Part shown: positions 10,340 to 22,297 of the stretch, in pieces
Position numbering within the stretch: position 1 is the first letter of the stretch
How the letters are laid out: each line of letters starts with the position of its first letter
Source of the DNA: Shinisaurus crocodilurus
Taxonomy: Eukaryota > Chordata > Lepidosauria > Squamata > Shinisauridae
Reading direction: 5' to 3'
DNA length: 64,000 nt
Assembly (NCBI GenBank): GCA_021292165.1
Contig: CM037880.1
Coordinates: 211,000,942 to 211,064,941 of the forward strand
Position numbers and translations under genes: made by a program
Notes under the pieces: model-generated
Told to the model about the DNA's origin: nothing
Databases searched by the model: none
Seen by the model: only the letters and a program-made list of their open reading frames with translations

Positions 10340-12740
10340 TAGCTCCAAAGGTGATCTTTATGGGCTCCATAACCCTTAGTGACAACCCTCAAGAGTCACC
10401 AATCACCATAAGCTCCAGGAGCTCCCAATCCTGTACCCTATCTGAATTCCCTGCGCATACCTGCCATGTCAAATGTGACTGAATTGTCTTAACAAAAGTC
10501 ACCTACCTAAGATCAACCACTAGCCATCATGTCAGTGTAGAATAGGTGAAGCAACCTGCTACCTGGCCCAATCTGGTGGAAAGCAAAAGACATCCTACTC
10601 AGCCCCCAAGGCAAACAGCGATGCCTACATTGAAATCGAAAGAGGCTCAGCAAAGCTTCATCTGCATGTGCCTGCATGGATACGTCCTTCATGCCTCCCA
10701 CTGTCCCACCCACAGTGTTGTCCCTGCATCAAGATGCGGGAACATCTGTGTGGTATGAATATAATAAGGGATGTGAAAACCTTTGTTATGGTGGCTATTT
10801 CTGCCTCCCTAAATTCTGACATTGCAAAAGTGGACATGAGATTTTTGCAAGGCAGGTCAAAATCATTTGCACATTGCATGCATTTCATTATCCACCGTGG
10901 TGTGCCGTGTTCTACATTCAAAGGTCCAAACAACAGTTTAGATCTGGATTATTCTTGTGCATCACACCAGCAGTTATCTGAGTTCACATCTTATTCCCCA
11001 TTCAAAAGCATAAGTGATGTCAGGAATCATTGAGTATCCCCCAAGGCATTGAGTACCTATCAAGGCATTGAGTATCTACATTGAGTATCTACCAGGGCCC
11101 ACATCTCTGCAGGGAGCCCACTGCCCACTCGCTGGAGCCATCTAGTCTTGCTCCTCCTAACTGTTGCTTCCTGTACACCTTGCCACTTTGAGTATGACAG
11201 CAACGGCAAGAGTGTGAAGATGGAACTGTATCCTCCAGTTTGCTTGTGCTTTCCCTCTGAGAGGTAGTGTGGACTGGACACAGGAGGAGAGGATAAGTGG
11301 ATAGGCAGTGGTGCCTTGAAGAAGAGGTGGTGGACCACTGATTCCACCTTGCCCAATGGTCCCCCAAAACCTGGAGCTCATTGTATAATTTGAAATTATT
11401 TCCTGCTCCTACATGATCCAACTTGTCTATTGAGGTAGACTCTGCTCTGTGCCTTTCAGAGCTACAGATGGTGGCCCGTCACAGTTTCAGCACTGAGACA
11501 ATGAAACTCATTTCCCCAGGAGGCACATCTGACCTCCTTGTCTGTTGCCCTTTCAATGCTCAGTGAAGACTGTTCTTTTCAGACATGCCTTCAATATCTT
11601 TTCAGTCCCTTCCCACCCAATTTATGTTTGGTATTGATAGGACCAATAGGCTGTTATAAATTTTTGGTCTGGTTTTGTTGGTTTGATTGTTACCTAAGGT
11701 TTTATTGCTGCTGTTAAGGTCTATTGTAGTTAATTGATTCTTCTTCTTTCTTTTTTACCATACTGATTGATTCTAGTCAATTTTTATTCTTTTATTTTAT
11801 CTTCCATGACCATGAGGCCCTTTTTGGGTGGAAAGAGGAACTCTAATTGTTAACAAATCATTATTGAATGCAATTCTGAAACACCATCACAGATTGCATG
11901 TGCAATTGACTTGACTGTAGGAATGGGCAAACATGTGACGTTCAAGCTCATTGAGGTTTTCCAAATTCCTCCTCGAAACTTGTTTCACCTCCTTCTCATT
12001 CCTAAATGTGCTCGTCTTTCTCATCAGTCAGGAAAATGCACATTTTTGATCAGGAAAAATGTGCATTTTTTTAAAGTGTGCACTCAAAACTGGGTCTGCC
12101 ACTGCCTTTGACCCAGAGACCAAGTGGATGAGGGAGGCGAGGCAGTGATTGAGGTAGGGTCCAGGATAAGGTCAGGATATGGTCAAAGGGGTTACGGGGG
12201 TGGAGGCTGGTGAGGCATTCTCAGGCTGCCTTTGGTCTGCTGCCAATTCCGCCTGATCTTCCATGGCACAGGGTTTTCAGTGGATTCCAAACGTTCCCAT
12301 GGAAATGTCTCTCTGGGGTCTGGATTGGACGGGGATCCTGACAGGCTTGCACATTTGTGTGTGTGTACACACGTGTATCTTATGTGCACCAGTAAATATG
12401 CAATCTTCACTTCAGGAGGAGAACATCACAGATATTCACAACATCCTTAAATAGAATGTCATCATGTGAGCTCTTCATGGAGCACATCAGCTGCTACCTA
12501 TTAGGCATTGATAAGGCAGCACTTCCTACTGGAGACTTCACCAGAGTCCTAATAGTTTTCCATTCCATTTTATGCCGCATTTACCTGCTTCAGTTCACTT
12601 TATGCAACTAATTCACGAAGGCAGCAAACCATGTATTATTGCATTTAGCCAAAGGATGTATTGCCCACTCCCATGCCTAGATATCTTCTTCATATAAAAT
12701 GCTAGGGGTACCACAGATGTTTTGAAATAACAATAACAAT
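10340..12740. other. No gene recognised; possible LINE 3' UTR near 11540-11860
   Basis: The stretch 11540-11860 is T-rich with TTTTATTTTATC-type runs and may be an old LINE 3' UTR. The stretch at 11025-11095 holds short reiterations of CATTGAGTATC. Overlapping minus-strand frames at 11060-11421 show no domain. Confidence 0.4.
11025..11095 (+). repeat. Short tandem reiteration of a CATTGAGTA unit
   Basis: ATTGAGTATC or ATTGAGTACC occurs four times at irregular spacing, twice preceded by CAAGG. It is probably a local replication-slippage duplication. Confidence 0.6.
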
Positions 12741-12781
12741 AACAAACAATAACAATTATTATTATCATTATTATTATTATT

Positions 12782-12834
<53 letters not shown>
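12741..12834. repeat. (ATT)n/(ATC)n microsatellite
   Basis: An AACAAT-type run leads into (TTA)n and then more than fifteen uninterrupted ATC units. Read on the minus strand this gives poly-Met or poly-Asp frames that are not genes. Confidence 0.95.
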
Positions 12835-12839
12835 TTAAT

Positions 12840-14090
12840 CTCCTATTTACTGGAACCATTAGAAAACAACAACAACATAAACATAAACAACAACATAAAC
12901 AACATTGCCTTTGCATAAAGCAGTGGTTTGTAAGAGCCTAAAAGGTGGTATAAGGCAGACAGAGGAAAGATTTGCCCAGGGCTGGGTTTAAATCAACAAC
13001 CATTCTGGCCCCTGATGCTTCTTGACAGTTCACAAGACAGAGTGCCGATCTATATTTAGTCTTTTAATGAAGGAGCAAATGAAGTTCAGTGTCCCGAAGC
13101 GATGGAAAGAGCTGTGTGAAGAGAAGACAAAGGTTACAAATATCCCTAAGGTGTGGGGAAATAAAAAGGGTGGTGGAAGAAAGGACAAAGGGGGTGGGAT
13201 GGGATAAGCACAGCCTCAGTATTTCTTGGTGGGGGAGGTTTGTGCAATGCTTTTTTTTTTTTAGCCAACCCGATGTTCAATGCAATAATGTCCATTGACA
13301 AGGATGCCATCATCCCAGTTTAGTAATTCCACTAAAAGTGCGAACAGACGAAGGGAAATGAAGCAAGTTGGTGTCTGGAGAATCTGGGGGGTGAACAGAA
13401 AAGTCGCTTGTTCACCCATCCCCTTCCAGAAAGTGATCGTGGCTAGTGTTCTATGTGAAGGCAGCTTTCCTCCCTGCAAAAAGGGAGAATATTAGGCATG
13501 TCACCCACCTGTCATCTGAAATAGTGCAGTCCAGAAAAAGCTACACATGTTATTTTGCTGCATGTGTAGGTGGGCTCTTTGTGACTGCAAAGGGTCGGTC
13601 ACCACCCATTAGCAGGAAGTAGGAAGGCGGGCAGAGACAATGACTGAACACACATTCAGTTACATTTGGCAATTCTTTTCTTTCTCCACTGATTAAATGT
13701 AGGGCACATTCACAGCACAAAGCTCCTTTCTCCTCCCAAACTCTCCCCGGTCCTCTTTAATAACTACAGCTGTATCACTTTCCTTTCCGGATAGACAGTG
13801 TAATTCCCCTGTCCATCAAATGTGTAGGAAACTGCAAGCTGAGAAAATCAAAATGTTGGTGTTACAGATATAAAATGGCTTGTGCTTATTCCCCATGGTG
13901 TCATTTTCCCTGTGCCCCCTTCCCTCAGGAGCAAATAAATATATTAAGCTTTTTTTTTATTAAACAGGAATGAAACTTCTTTGCTCCTTAATGTTATTTT
14001 AATGGCGACTTGTTCTGTATCGCATATAACCAGGGCTGTAGACTGTAATGCTAGGGAGTCGATTCTGGGTCCTATCATGCGAGCATAGAA
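12840..14090. other. No gene recognised
   Basis: Contains short poly-T and poly-G runs and no recognisable repeat. The stretch near 13970-14040 (TTAATGTTATTTTAATGGCG) looks unique and A/T-rich but carries no decisive signal. Confidence 0.4.
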
Positions 14091-14094
14091 CAGC

Positions 14095-14200
14095 TTTCTC
14101 CAACCTGGTGCCATCTAGATGTTCGGGACGACAACTCCCAGCATTCCTGACCATTGGCCATGCTGGCTGGGGCTGATAGGAGCTGCTTTTGGAGTATAAC
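14095..14200. mobile_element. hAT foldback MITE (CAACTCCCAGCAT family)
   Basis: Starts CAGCTTTCTCCAACCTGGTG, contains ACAACTCCCAGCATTCC and folds back through CATGCTGGCTGGGGCTG. The right arm has decayed. It belongs to the family seen complete at 15857, 17828, 41694 and 43330. Confidence 0.55.
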
Positions 14201-14570
14201 TTGCCCCTATAATCCTACTGTGAATGGATGCTGAAGAGGATGGGGCTCCTTCACTTTGAATAACTGTGCAGGCCAGATAATTTCAGCTGGTATAGCCCAG
14301 GGGTACAGAAAATCCTTCAGCCTAAGGGGCAGATTCTATTTTGGAGAAGCTTTTTGGGACCGCATGGGGGGGGGGGCGGGGAAGCTGCACAAAAAGCCAG
14401 GAAACTGCCATATGATCCGTGATGGAGGGAAAGAGGGTGAGACCAGAGAAAGGGAAGTGTCTATCTGGGGAATCTCAGAGGGCCAGATTGGGACCCCAGG
14501 CAGTGTTGGATTTGGGGGGCCCATACCTGAGGATCTACACCCCCAGTATAGCCCAGCAGGCCCCGGCATG

Positions 14571-14775
14571 CAGCGGAGGTTGATGGCTCCAATGTCAGCG
14601 GGGCTGTGTACCCACTCCGGATTTAACCCCAAACATCTAAGGAGCTATCCATGGTGCTGAACCCTAGCCCCACAATTGGCTCGGGTCCATGATAGCTCCT
14701 TAAAAGTTCGGCATGAAATCCGGAGCGGATACACTGCCCTGCTGACACTGGCACTGGCACCACCAGCCTCCACTG
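14571..14775. mobile_element. hAT foldback MITE (GGAGGCTGGTG family), complete
   Basis: Runs from CAGCGGAGGTTGATGGCTCC to CACCAGCCTCCACTG. Flanks CCGGCATG and CTGTCATG agree at six of eight positions, consistent with an aged 8-bp duplication. The arms pair further inside through GGATTTAACC/CATGAAATCC-type segments around a central GCTATCCATGG/CCATGATAGC pair. Confidence 0.65.
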
Positions 14776-15856
14776 CTGTCATGCAAGGGTGAGAATATTG
14801 GTACCACCTGAGATTCTCTTCTATGCAGCCACGCAAGGCCTGCCTACCTTCCTTCCTTCATATCTGGTCACCACAGTGCTGGCCATCTCAATGGGCAAAG
14901 CGAGGCAAACAATTCAGAAGGCAGATCACAGAAGAGTGGCTGATCATGACCAGCCCACCTACCCACCCACTCCCTCTTTCTTTCTTTCCTTCTTTCCTTC
15001 TTTCCCTCCCATCTTAGCCACTTCAGCTCGCCTCGGTGGTGGTGCTAGTCGGTTGCCTTGGTTTTGTTTGGGGTCAGGTAAGGGGCCTCCACCTGCCACC
15101 ACTTGCAACCTACCCTGAGGAGGCAAGGAGGGCCCAAGCTCAGAGCAGGTGGAGCAGAGAAGAAGCGAGCAACAGACTTTCCCCCTCATGCAGCAAAGCG
15201 GCCTGGCAGCCACTTCGATCCAAGAGGGGAAAAAAGTCAACTCCTGTGCCAGCTCTGGCGACATCCCATAAAGATGAGGCCAAGTAGGGGGGGTGCAATG
15301 AGCAGAGGCTGCCCTTCACCATGCTGTTTCTCTTCCCCGTGCCTCTCAGCAGAGGAAAGGTGGGGACAGAGGGGTCATCCCCACCTAGTTTTTCCCTCTC
15401 GTAACCAACCGGCTTCACAGCCTCCCCAGTTTCCTCCACCACACTGCCCACCACAAATTCATATCAAACTTCACTTCTCCATCCTCCCCCCAATCTCTTT
15501 TCCTCTCCACCCACATCACTTGATGTGACCTGTGTTCACCCACCCACCCCTCCAACCCTAAACTTCTTCTTTCTTTTTTTTTACTCCATTGACATCCACG
15601 GGGCTTACTTGCATGTTAAATTTCCCACGAGACTGCAGCCTGGCAGCAGTTTGAACCTGTGCACATCTGTAAGGAAGTCCCAGTGACAGGGCAATCCTAA
15701 GGACGTTCACTCAAAAGAGAGTCCCATAATATTCGGTGAGGCTTACTTGTGTGCATGGTTGCAGGGCCAGTTTTCACTCCAGGTTTATGCCTACACTGAT
15801 GATGGAGGGTTTATGAACCTGAGACTTGCTCCAGCACATGGATAATCAATCTAGGC

Positions 15857-15994
15857 CAGGGACAGGTAATCTGTGACCCTCCAGATGCTGCTGGATTTCA
15901 ACTCCCATCATCCCTCACCATTGGCTAGGCTGGCTATGGCTGGTGGCAGTTGCAGTCCAACAACATCTGGAGGGTCACACGTCTACCGCCCCTG
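15857..15994. mobile_element. hAT foldback MITE with perfect target duplication
   Basis: Runs CAGGGACAGGTAATCTGTG to CACACGTCTACCGCCCCTG. ATCTAGGC flanks it on both sides (15849-15856, 15995-16002). The arms CTCCAGATGCTGCTGGA and TCCAACAACATCTGGAG pair around a GGCTAGGCTGGC centre. Confidence 0.85.
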
Positions 15995-16083
15995 ATCTAG
16001 GCACATGAGCCATGTGTGCTTTGACAAGTGAGCATCTACTTCTGTGACCCCGCATGAGCTACCAGTGGTTTAAAGTTGTAGAT

Positions 16084-16464
16084 GTTTAGCCTTCAGAAGA
16101 GGAGACTGAGGGGAGATATGATCACACTCTTCCAGTATTTGAAGGGATGTCACACAGAGGAGGGCCAGGATCTCTTCTCGTTCATCCCAGTTTGCAGGAC
16201 ACGGAATAATGGGCTCAAGTGACAGGAACCTAGATTCCACCTAAACATCAGGAAAAATTTCCTGACTGTCAGAGCAATAAGACAATGGAATCAACTACCT
16301 AGGGAGGTGGTGGGCTCTCCCACTCTGGAGGCATTTAAGGTGCAGCTGGACCACCATCTGTCAGAGATGCTTTGACCTGGATTCCTGCATTGAGCAGGGG
16401 GTTGGACTCGATGGCCTTGTAGGCCCCTTCCAACTCTACTTTTCTATGATTCTATGATTCTATT
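16084..16464 (+). mobile_element. CR1 LINE 3' end, truncated
   Basis: Starts within ORF2 (GTTTAGCCTTCAGAAGAGG) and matches the copies at 9112 and 41893 to the tail TTCTATGATTCTATGATTC. The ORF2 remnant ([11 protein letters not shown] onwards) is 5'-truncated and frameshifted. The 3' GGGTTGGACTCGATGG block is again the SINE-shared segment. Confidence 0.8.
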
Positions 16465-17183
16465 AGGAATCTTCCATTGCTCCACTTTTTACCATTTGTG
16501 TACAGTGTGTTGTGCATTGTATAGAAGCAGCTTAAATAAACAATAATTAATAAATAAATACATAGTTTGATGCAACAACAGGACCTGAATGCCTCAACCA
16601 TAAAGTTGTAGATGTGCAGAATCAGAAGGCAGAAATGATCCTAAGAAGAAAATTGGAGGACGCTTAAGAAAGGGAACCGCATGGAGGTTTAAGATTGGGG
16701 GAAGGACTCTGTGCAGAGATGGAAAAACCCATCATTCTTGGAAGCTTCAGTTGGATGAGCTACCATTAATACTGCAGGAAGGCATCCTTTATGGGCACAG
16801 AATCAATTAGTCATCTTAATAATTTCTTTCTTTCCATTTCTAATTTCCATGGTTGCACCCTCAGACTGACCTCTTCCTGGGGTGAACATCCAGAAATCTT
16901 TGCGATGACATTTGTAGTGCAGCAGGAAGGAGCCTTTTCCCTGTAAAGACAATCCATGTTCAGCTGCAATATTGGATCATTAATAAAGCATGCTGTTAGC
17001 GCAGTGTAGCCTTTTTCTCCCTTATCCCTGAGATCACAGAAGCTCTAATGATTAATATCATCAGGGTTTCTTCAATCTCAGAAATAAGGGAGAAAAATGC
17101 CACTTTATGCTTCCTATTGTGAAAAAACAACAACACAATCCATATCGATACTTAGAACTGGAGTTACGTGTTTGCTGATATTG

Positions 17184-17354
17184 ATACAGGCCTGTGGCTC
17201 ATGCTGGCTCAGCTTGTCTGAGCGTGGAAAGCTAAGCAGGGTCAGGCCTGGTTATTACTTGGATGGGAGACCCCTCCTCTAGTTTCCTGCATTGAGCAGG
17301 GGGTTGGACTCGATGGCCTTGTAGGCCCCTCTATGATCCAACTCTATGATCCTA
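17184..17354 (+). mobile_element. 5S rRNA-derived SINE with CR1-type tail, copy 2
   Basis: Head GGCCTGTGGCTCATGCTGG, then AGCTTGTCTGAGCGTGG, GCTAAGCAGGGTCAGGCC and TTGGATGGGAGACC, corresponding in order to 5S rRNA. The CR1-type tail is GGTTGGACTCGATGGCC. TGATATTG lies on both sides (17176-17183, 17355-17362), a possible target duplication. Confidence 0.85.
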
Positions 17355-17827
17355 TGATATTGTAAGCCCACTGTCCCTAAGACCATCAGTGCCATAATTA
17401 AATGTTGGTTTTAAAACAAGCATATGACGTTAACATGGCATTTTTACAAGCCAGGAGTGCAATCCATTTACACTGTATAAAAATTAGCTGTATTATATAT
17501 TAGCACACACATCTTCCTTTCTGATGTGTTGTATGTCCTTTAAGACCCAATTGAAATGTTCCTTTTGCAGGGCGGCCACTGCCAATTGTTGCAACCATAA
17601 AATAACTGCAAGAATGTTTAAATTAGTGATGGGTGAGCCCCATCCCCCCTTAGCTCAATTTGGGATGGGCCCAGAATGAATGAATTGGGGGTCCATTGTT
17701 GTCTGTTGAACTTTAACAATGGAATTAAGATTCCACACAGGTGTTTTGGTAACATATTGGATTCCTTCACAGGGATCTTTATACAATTATATCTTAACAT
17801 AGGCCTGCAGCAGGGTTTCTTCTAGAC

Positions 17828-17963
17828 CAGGGCTCTCCAACCTTGGGTCCCCAGATGTTGCTGGACTACAGCTCCCAGAATCCCTTGCCATTAGCCATGC
17901 TGGCTGGGTATGCTGGGAGCTGTAGGCCAATAACATCTGGGGACCCAAGGTTGGAGAGCCCTG
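17828..17963. mobile_element. hAT foldback MITE (CCAACCTTGGGTCCCC family)
   Basis: Runs CAGGGCTCTCCAACCTTGG to CCAAGGTTGGAGAGCCCTG, perfectly inverted over these ends. Flanks TTCTAGAC and ATTTAGAC match at six of eight positions. The centre is CATGCTGGCTGGG. Confidence 0.8.
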
Positions 17964-18231
17964 ATTTAGACTGAAGGAAGAGAGGAGACTGGCAGTTGGG
18001 GTGTGTTTAAAACGAACAGTGCACACTTATTTCCTGGTGACTGAATACAACACAGGCCTAACTGGAACTTAAGCCCAATGAACTCATGATCATGTCATCA
18101 GCACAACGGGGCCTAGAATAGCATCCCAAGTCTTCCTCCAAGCCTCCCTGCCTTTCCTTGCTCTTTTACCTTAGTTGTCAGTGGCAACAGCACAGAAAAC
18201 TCACAGGTGGACCTCTGTTAGGCTCTAGAAC

Positions 18232-18372
18232 TGGCTTCCCTGGCTTGGTGCCTTCCAGATGTTTTGGACTTCAACTCCCAGCAGCCCCCAGCCAGCATGG
18301 TCAATGGTCAGGAATGCTGGGAGTTGCAGTGCAAAATGTCTAGAGGGCACCAGGTTGGGGAAGGCTGCCCTA
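18232..18372. mobile_element. hAT foldback MITE (CAACTCCCAGCAG variant)
   Basis: GGCTTGGTGCCTTCCAGATG on the left and TAGAGGGCACCAGGTTGGGG on the right are the two arms around CCCAGCCAGCATGG. The ends are somewhat diverged, so the boundaries are approximate. Confidence 0.6.
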
Positions 18373-18897
18373 GATGCTGCCAGGTAATTTTGGGGGGGCA
18401 GTGTTCAAGGCCACCAGGAACTATGGGAAATGTAGGGTCAAAAACTGTGCTCCTTTCAGCCTCTTGGAGGCTCTGCATGTCAGCCCACCCAACTGGACAT
18501 TTGCCCATCCAGGCTGGAAGCTACATGGCGCCGCTATCACCCGGAGATCGCTGGGCGGCCCAGGAAGACTTGAATTCAGTCTTGGATAAGCTCTCAGTGG
18601 TGGGCAGGACCAAAGTGGTGGAACCAGAAATGCCAGCATGGTTTAGCTTAAAGTTTTTACTGCCAGTAACTAAGCCTTAAGAAAGGCATTTCAACCTTTT
18701 AGAATTGGGCGGGGGGATTTCACAAAAGCCAGAAACCACCACCCAGTGCTGAGCAGTCGGGGGAAAGGGCAAGGGGTATGGTCCTCTGATGAACCCTGGA
18801 GGGCTAGATTGGGTCACCAGCAGATTTGGCCCATCGGCCTGAGCTTCAGCACCTCTTGGCTAGATGGAGCTTGACATGTTCTTATCATACTTTAACA

Positions 18898-19258
18898 GTG
18901 CAATCTACTCAGAAGTCCTATTGAACTAAATGGGACTTACTCCCACTTAAGTGTGTATAGGATTGTAGCCTCAATCTTACTTCATTCTCCACATGTGCCC
19001 ACAGAAGTCCTTCTTTGGGTGCCCCTGACATCTGAGGTGTGGTGGCTAACTCACGGGAAGGGCCTTCTAAGTGGTGGCACCCCCATTGTGGAGTGCTGTT
19101 TTGAGGGAGGCTCACCGGGCACCCACTCTGATGTCATTTGGGCACCAGGAAAAGACCTTAAAAAAAATAATCTCAAGCTTTTTAATCCAACCTCTTTTAG
19201 CTCTGCTGGTTGCTTTAATGCTGCTTATTTGACTGTGCCACTTTTAACAATTTAGTTC
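18898..19258 (+). mobile_element. L2-like LINE 3' end
   Basis: GTGGTGGCACCCCCATTGTG and GGGAGGCTCACCGGGC correspond to the L2 ORF2 C-terminus, and CAGGAAAAGACCTTAAAAA leads to the UTR. A short TTACTCCC...GTGTGTATAGGATTG foldback-type segment precedes it at 18898-18970. No intact frame. Confidence 0.5.
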
Positions 19259-19332
19259 TAAATCGCTTTTCCAATAATTGTGATCTTTGTAAGTAAACCT
19301 GGGAATTCACCAAATGTTGGAGGTATAAATAG

Positions 19333-19333
19333 C

Positions 19334-19368
<35 letters not shown>

Positions 19369-19370
19369 TA
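19333..19370. repeat. (GATA)n microsatellite followed by (CA)n/(TA)n
   Basis: About nine TAGA units pass into ACACATACACACACATA and a short (TA)n run. Confidence 0.9.
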
Positions 19371-19659
19371 CACATACACACACATACTGTATATATATAA
19401 TTATACCTATACCAATGGGAAAAGATCGCCCACCCCTGGTTTTATGCCATTTCATGCTTTCATAAATGTTTGCAAGAGGAGCCCCTATTTTAAAAGCTAA
19501 TTTTATTTCAACATTGAAAGGCTGCCCACTGCCTTACATGTGAACCACTTGATTTCAGTTCTGCTTTCTGAAAGCCCCTAAGTCAGGATTCAAACGGGCC
19601 TTCAGGGATGTATGCTTTTCTGTCCTCTTGGAGGACTAGATTTATGGCAGCCTTCCCCA

Positions 19660-19745
19660 ACAGGGTGCCCTCCAGATGTGTTGGACTACGACTCCCATCA
19701 TTCCCAGCCAGCATGGCCAATGGCCTGACTGATGGCAACATCAGG
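19660..19745. mobile_element. hAT foldback MITE, left arm only
   Basis: CAGCCTTCCCCAACAGGGTG and CTACGACTCCCATCATTCC match the family at 15857. The right arm is missing. Confidence 0.5.
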
Positions 19746-19784
19746 CCTCCTGAAAAGAAACACTCCTTTTACTAGACCATTGCT

Positions 19785-20040
19785 TAAGAAGAGCCCTGCT
19801 GGGTCAGACCGAGGGTCCATCTAGTCCAGCATTCTGTTCACACGGTGGCCAACCAGCTGCCCACGGGAAAACCCCACAACCAGGATAGGAGTGCAACAGC
19901 ACCCGCCCGTCCATGTTCCCCAGCGATTGGCGTACATAGGCATGCAGTCTCTCAGATACTGGAGGTAGCATAGAGCCATCAGGACCAGTAGCCATTGATA
20001 GCCTTTTCCTCCATGAATTTGTCCAATCCACTTTGAGAGC
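19785..20040 (+). repeat. Dispersed reptile repeat (AAGAACATAA family), longer copy
   Basis: Contains AAGAAGAGCCCTGCTGGGTC, GTCCATCTAGTCCAGC, GTGGCCAACCAG and CCTCCATGAATTTGTCCAAT in the order typical of this lizard repeat. Related to 2870-3090. Confidence 0.5.
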
Positions 20041-20249
20041 TGTCCAAATTGGTGCTTGGTGGTGGATTGTGCCCAATGCCCATGTAGGCCTTTGCAGCAT
20101 CAATAGGAACTTTGTTATCAACCCTCTTTGTGGGTGCCGCGTTCTGCCATGTGTCCCCTCCCTCTCTTTGTTATCCTCCGCCAATGTTCTAAAAGATGAC
20201 GGAGTTAATAAATGAAACTATAAATAAACACGTCTCGCTTTCTTCCCCC

Positions 20250-20640
20250 CCCCTCTCCTTTCCCCCAGTCGCGAGCAGAGTCTATTAGGTTTGAAGCCAT
20301 CATTTCTGCTTTGCATAATTGACATCATTATCTGTCAGGTTGCTCGGCTTAGGCTGGCAGTCATTATGAGATCATTAGAAAAAGGGTTGTAATAAGTTCA
20401 GAAGGCCAATCGGCTGCATTCTAATCACTGGAAGAGAGAGTGCGGATAGGGGCCTCGGGGAGGAAGTATTGAAGCAGATAGAGGATTTTTAATGACCAAA
20501 TCAAGTTAGGAAAAAGCTCCACCTGTGCCTCAGTGAACAAGATAATTTCAGCTTGGAGCCAGGGCGAATGCAGCGTTTTCCCAGCCCAAACATCGCGCCT
20601 TCCGGCTGGCAGCAAAAGGGAGCGGGTGAAATGCATTTGG
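20250..20640. other. Unique stretch with clustered homeodomain-like motifs, candidate conserved element
   Basis: Not related to any repeat seen here. Over about 170 bp it holds GCATAATTGACATCATTATC, CTGTCAGG, AGTCATTATGAGATCATTAG and GCATTCTAATCAC, a density of TAAT/ATTA cores with a MEIS/TGIF-like CTGTCA. No splice signals and no long frame. A function as enhancer is inference. Confidence 0.35.
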
Positions 20641-20827
20641 GGAGGCAGAGGCTTGCAAAAGGATGTTTTTTTAAAAAAAATTATATAAAATAAGAAAAGT
20701 CCATTTTGAACTCAGAGGTGATTAGGAGAGAAGGGATGGGGCATTCCACTTGGCTGGCAAACAGTGGTGGCTAATGCCCACTGGCGCTGGCAAGGCGAGA
20801 GGCATGGGATAGGAAATTTGGTAAAGC

Positions 20828-21084
20828 TTGTTTATTTATTTATTCATTCATTCATTCATTCATTATATTTATACCCTGCCTTTTTTCCTGCATGGCACCC
20901 AAGGCAATTTACATAATCCTTATCCCCCCCATTTTATCCTCACAACAACCCTGTGAGGTAGGCGAGGCAGAGAATCAGTGACTGGCCCAAAGTCACCCAG
21001 TGGGTTTCTTGGCCGAGTGGGGACTAGAACCCGGATCTCCCGAGTCCCAGTCCAACACTCTCACCACTACGCCATAGCCAGTCC
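20828..21084 (-). mobile_element. Lizard-type tRNA-derived SINE, copy 1
   Basis: On the minus strand the A box lies in GCGTAGTGGTGAGAG and the B box in GGGTTCTAGTCC. The body is GGGTGACTTTGGGCCAGTC, CCTCACAGGGTTGTTGTGAG and GGATTATGTAAATTGCC, with a TAAA/TGAA-rich tail. Resembles the Sauria-type SINE, usually moved by Bov-B; that partner is not visible here. Confidence 0.8.
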
Positions 21085-21937
21085 AATTTTTTTGCCATTC
21101 TCTCTTGGGGGCTAGGTCTCTCCCGCTGAGTTACAGAGAGTGGGGAGAGAAACGCCACTGGGTTTGTAAATACCCCATCCCCAAATCCCCAAAATGTGTA
21201 ACTTTGCACCCTGAAAATGGACTGGCAAAGTTGGGAGGCATCTTTGTTCAGTTCTAGGGGACTCTTCAAGCTCATCACCCAAAAGGTTATCAGTATTCTA
21301 AAGAAACACCAGTGCATATGGCATTAGGGAAGTACAGGACCCCCCCCCCCCAAGAATATTCACTAGTCTTATCGGGGGGAAAAAATTCTCTTTCCTCAAA
21401 ATTTCTCTAATGTTTTGCCTGAGCAGGAACCTCCAAATTTGCCTCAGCCCAGGCCTCATGCCACACTTGGTGATCCTTAAGCAGCTGCCAATGCTTCATG
21501 GGTGCTGCTGTCTGCACAACGTTTGGTCCAGCCGCTCTCCTGTTCGCCTGGACTTGTTTGTGAGATGCCCACCATTTTAAATTCCCCACAATACCAAGAG
21601 GACCACTTTGTTTGGGTATTCTGGGACATTTGACATGGCGGGTTCCTGACAGATGACGCTCCAAATTGTGACAATGCTCCTGCCCGCCATTATCGATAAG
21701 TCCACCAAAGACACTGAGGGGCACAGATGTTGCAGGCACCAGAAGGCATTTGGACATGGGCCCCTTTGAACCAGGAGCTGGGCGTGTCTCAACCTTTTAT
21801 TTTAGGGGAAAATTGGTGACGCTTTGCAGTATAAGCAAAAAGGACAGCCCATCGCCCCAGGCAATGTACAATAAAGTCTGATAGTGGGAAGAGAAAAGAG
21901 GGAAGTGGGAGGCAAAATATTAATATGAAGAAACATA

Positions 21938-22297
21938 GAGCTTTTCTACACGAGTCATTTATTGTGCACTCATGATTCCTTATTCACAGTTGTTTAGAGG
22001 TTCTTTAGATGATGTTGTGATCCTCCAGTTTTGCTTCTGTCTTTTAAGAGCACTTTCCTTGGGAGGGGGGGTTACAGCAGGCAAAATAGGGTATTATTTC
22101 TGAAAATGAAAGAAAAGGTGTTTTCTTACTTGTGTGATTGTGATATTCCACTCTGGGTAGCACACTGCCACCTAGAGGTTATGTAGCAAAAAAGCGGGAA
22201 AGGAAAAGCTCTTTACATAGCGGTCGGATCGGATCTCAGTCCTGAGATGAAATTGAAAGTAGATACAACGATTAACAGCCTCGTGTAGAAAAGCTCT
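21938..22297. mobile_element. 360-bp MITE with GAGCTTTTCTACACGAG termini
   Basis: AGAGCTTTTCTACACGAG at the left is inverted at the right as CTCGTGTAGAAAAGCTCT. Further copies lie at 35458-35838 and 56705-57572. The inside holds a shared ACTGCCACCTAGAGGTTATG block (CAGCCACTAGGTGGTG in the second copy). The superfamily is not settled. Confidence 0.7.

Noticed and set aside
12613..12916. Poly-Met and poly-Asp open frames
   Set aside because: They are the translation of the (ATC)n/(ATT)n microsatellite.
17220..17275. Functional 5S rRNA gene
   Set aside because: Only the internal promoter region is well kept; the 3' part of 5S is replaced by a CR1-type tail and the unit is dispersed in six diverged copies.
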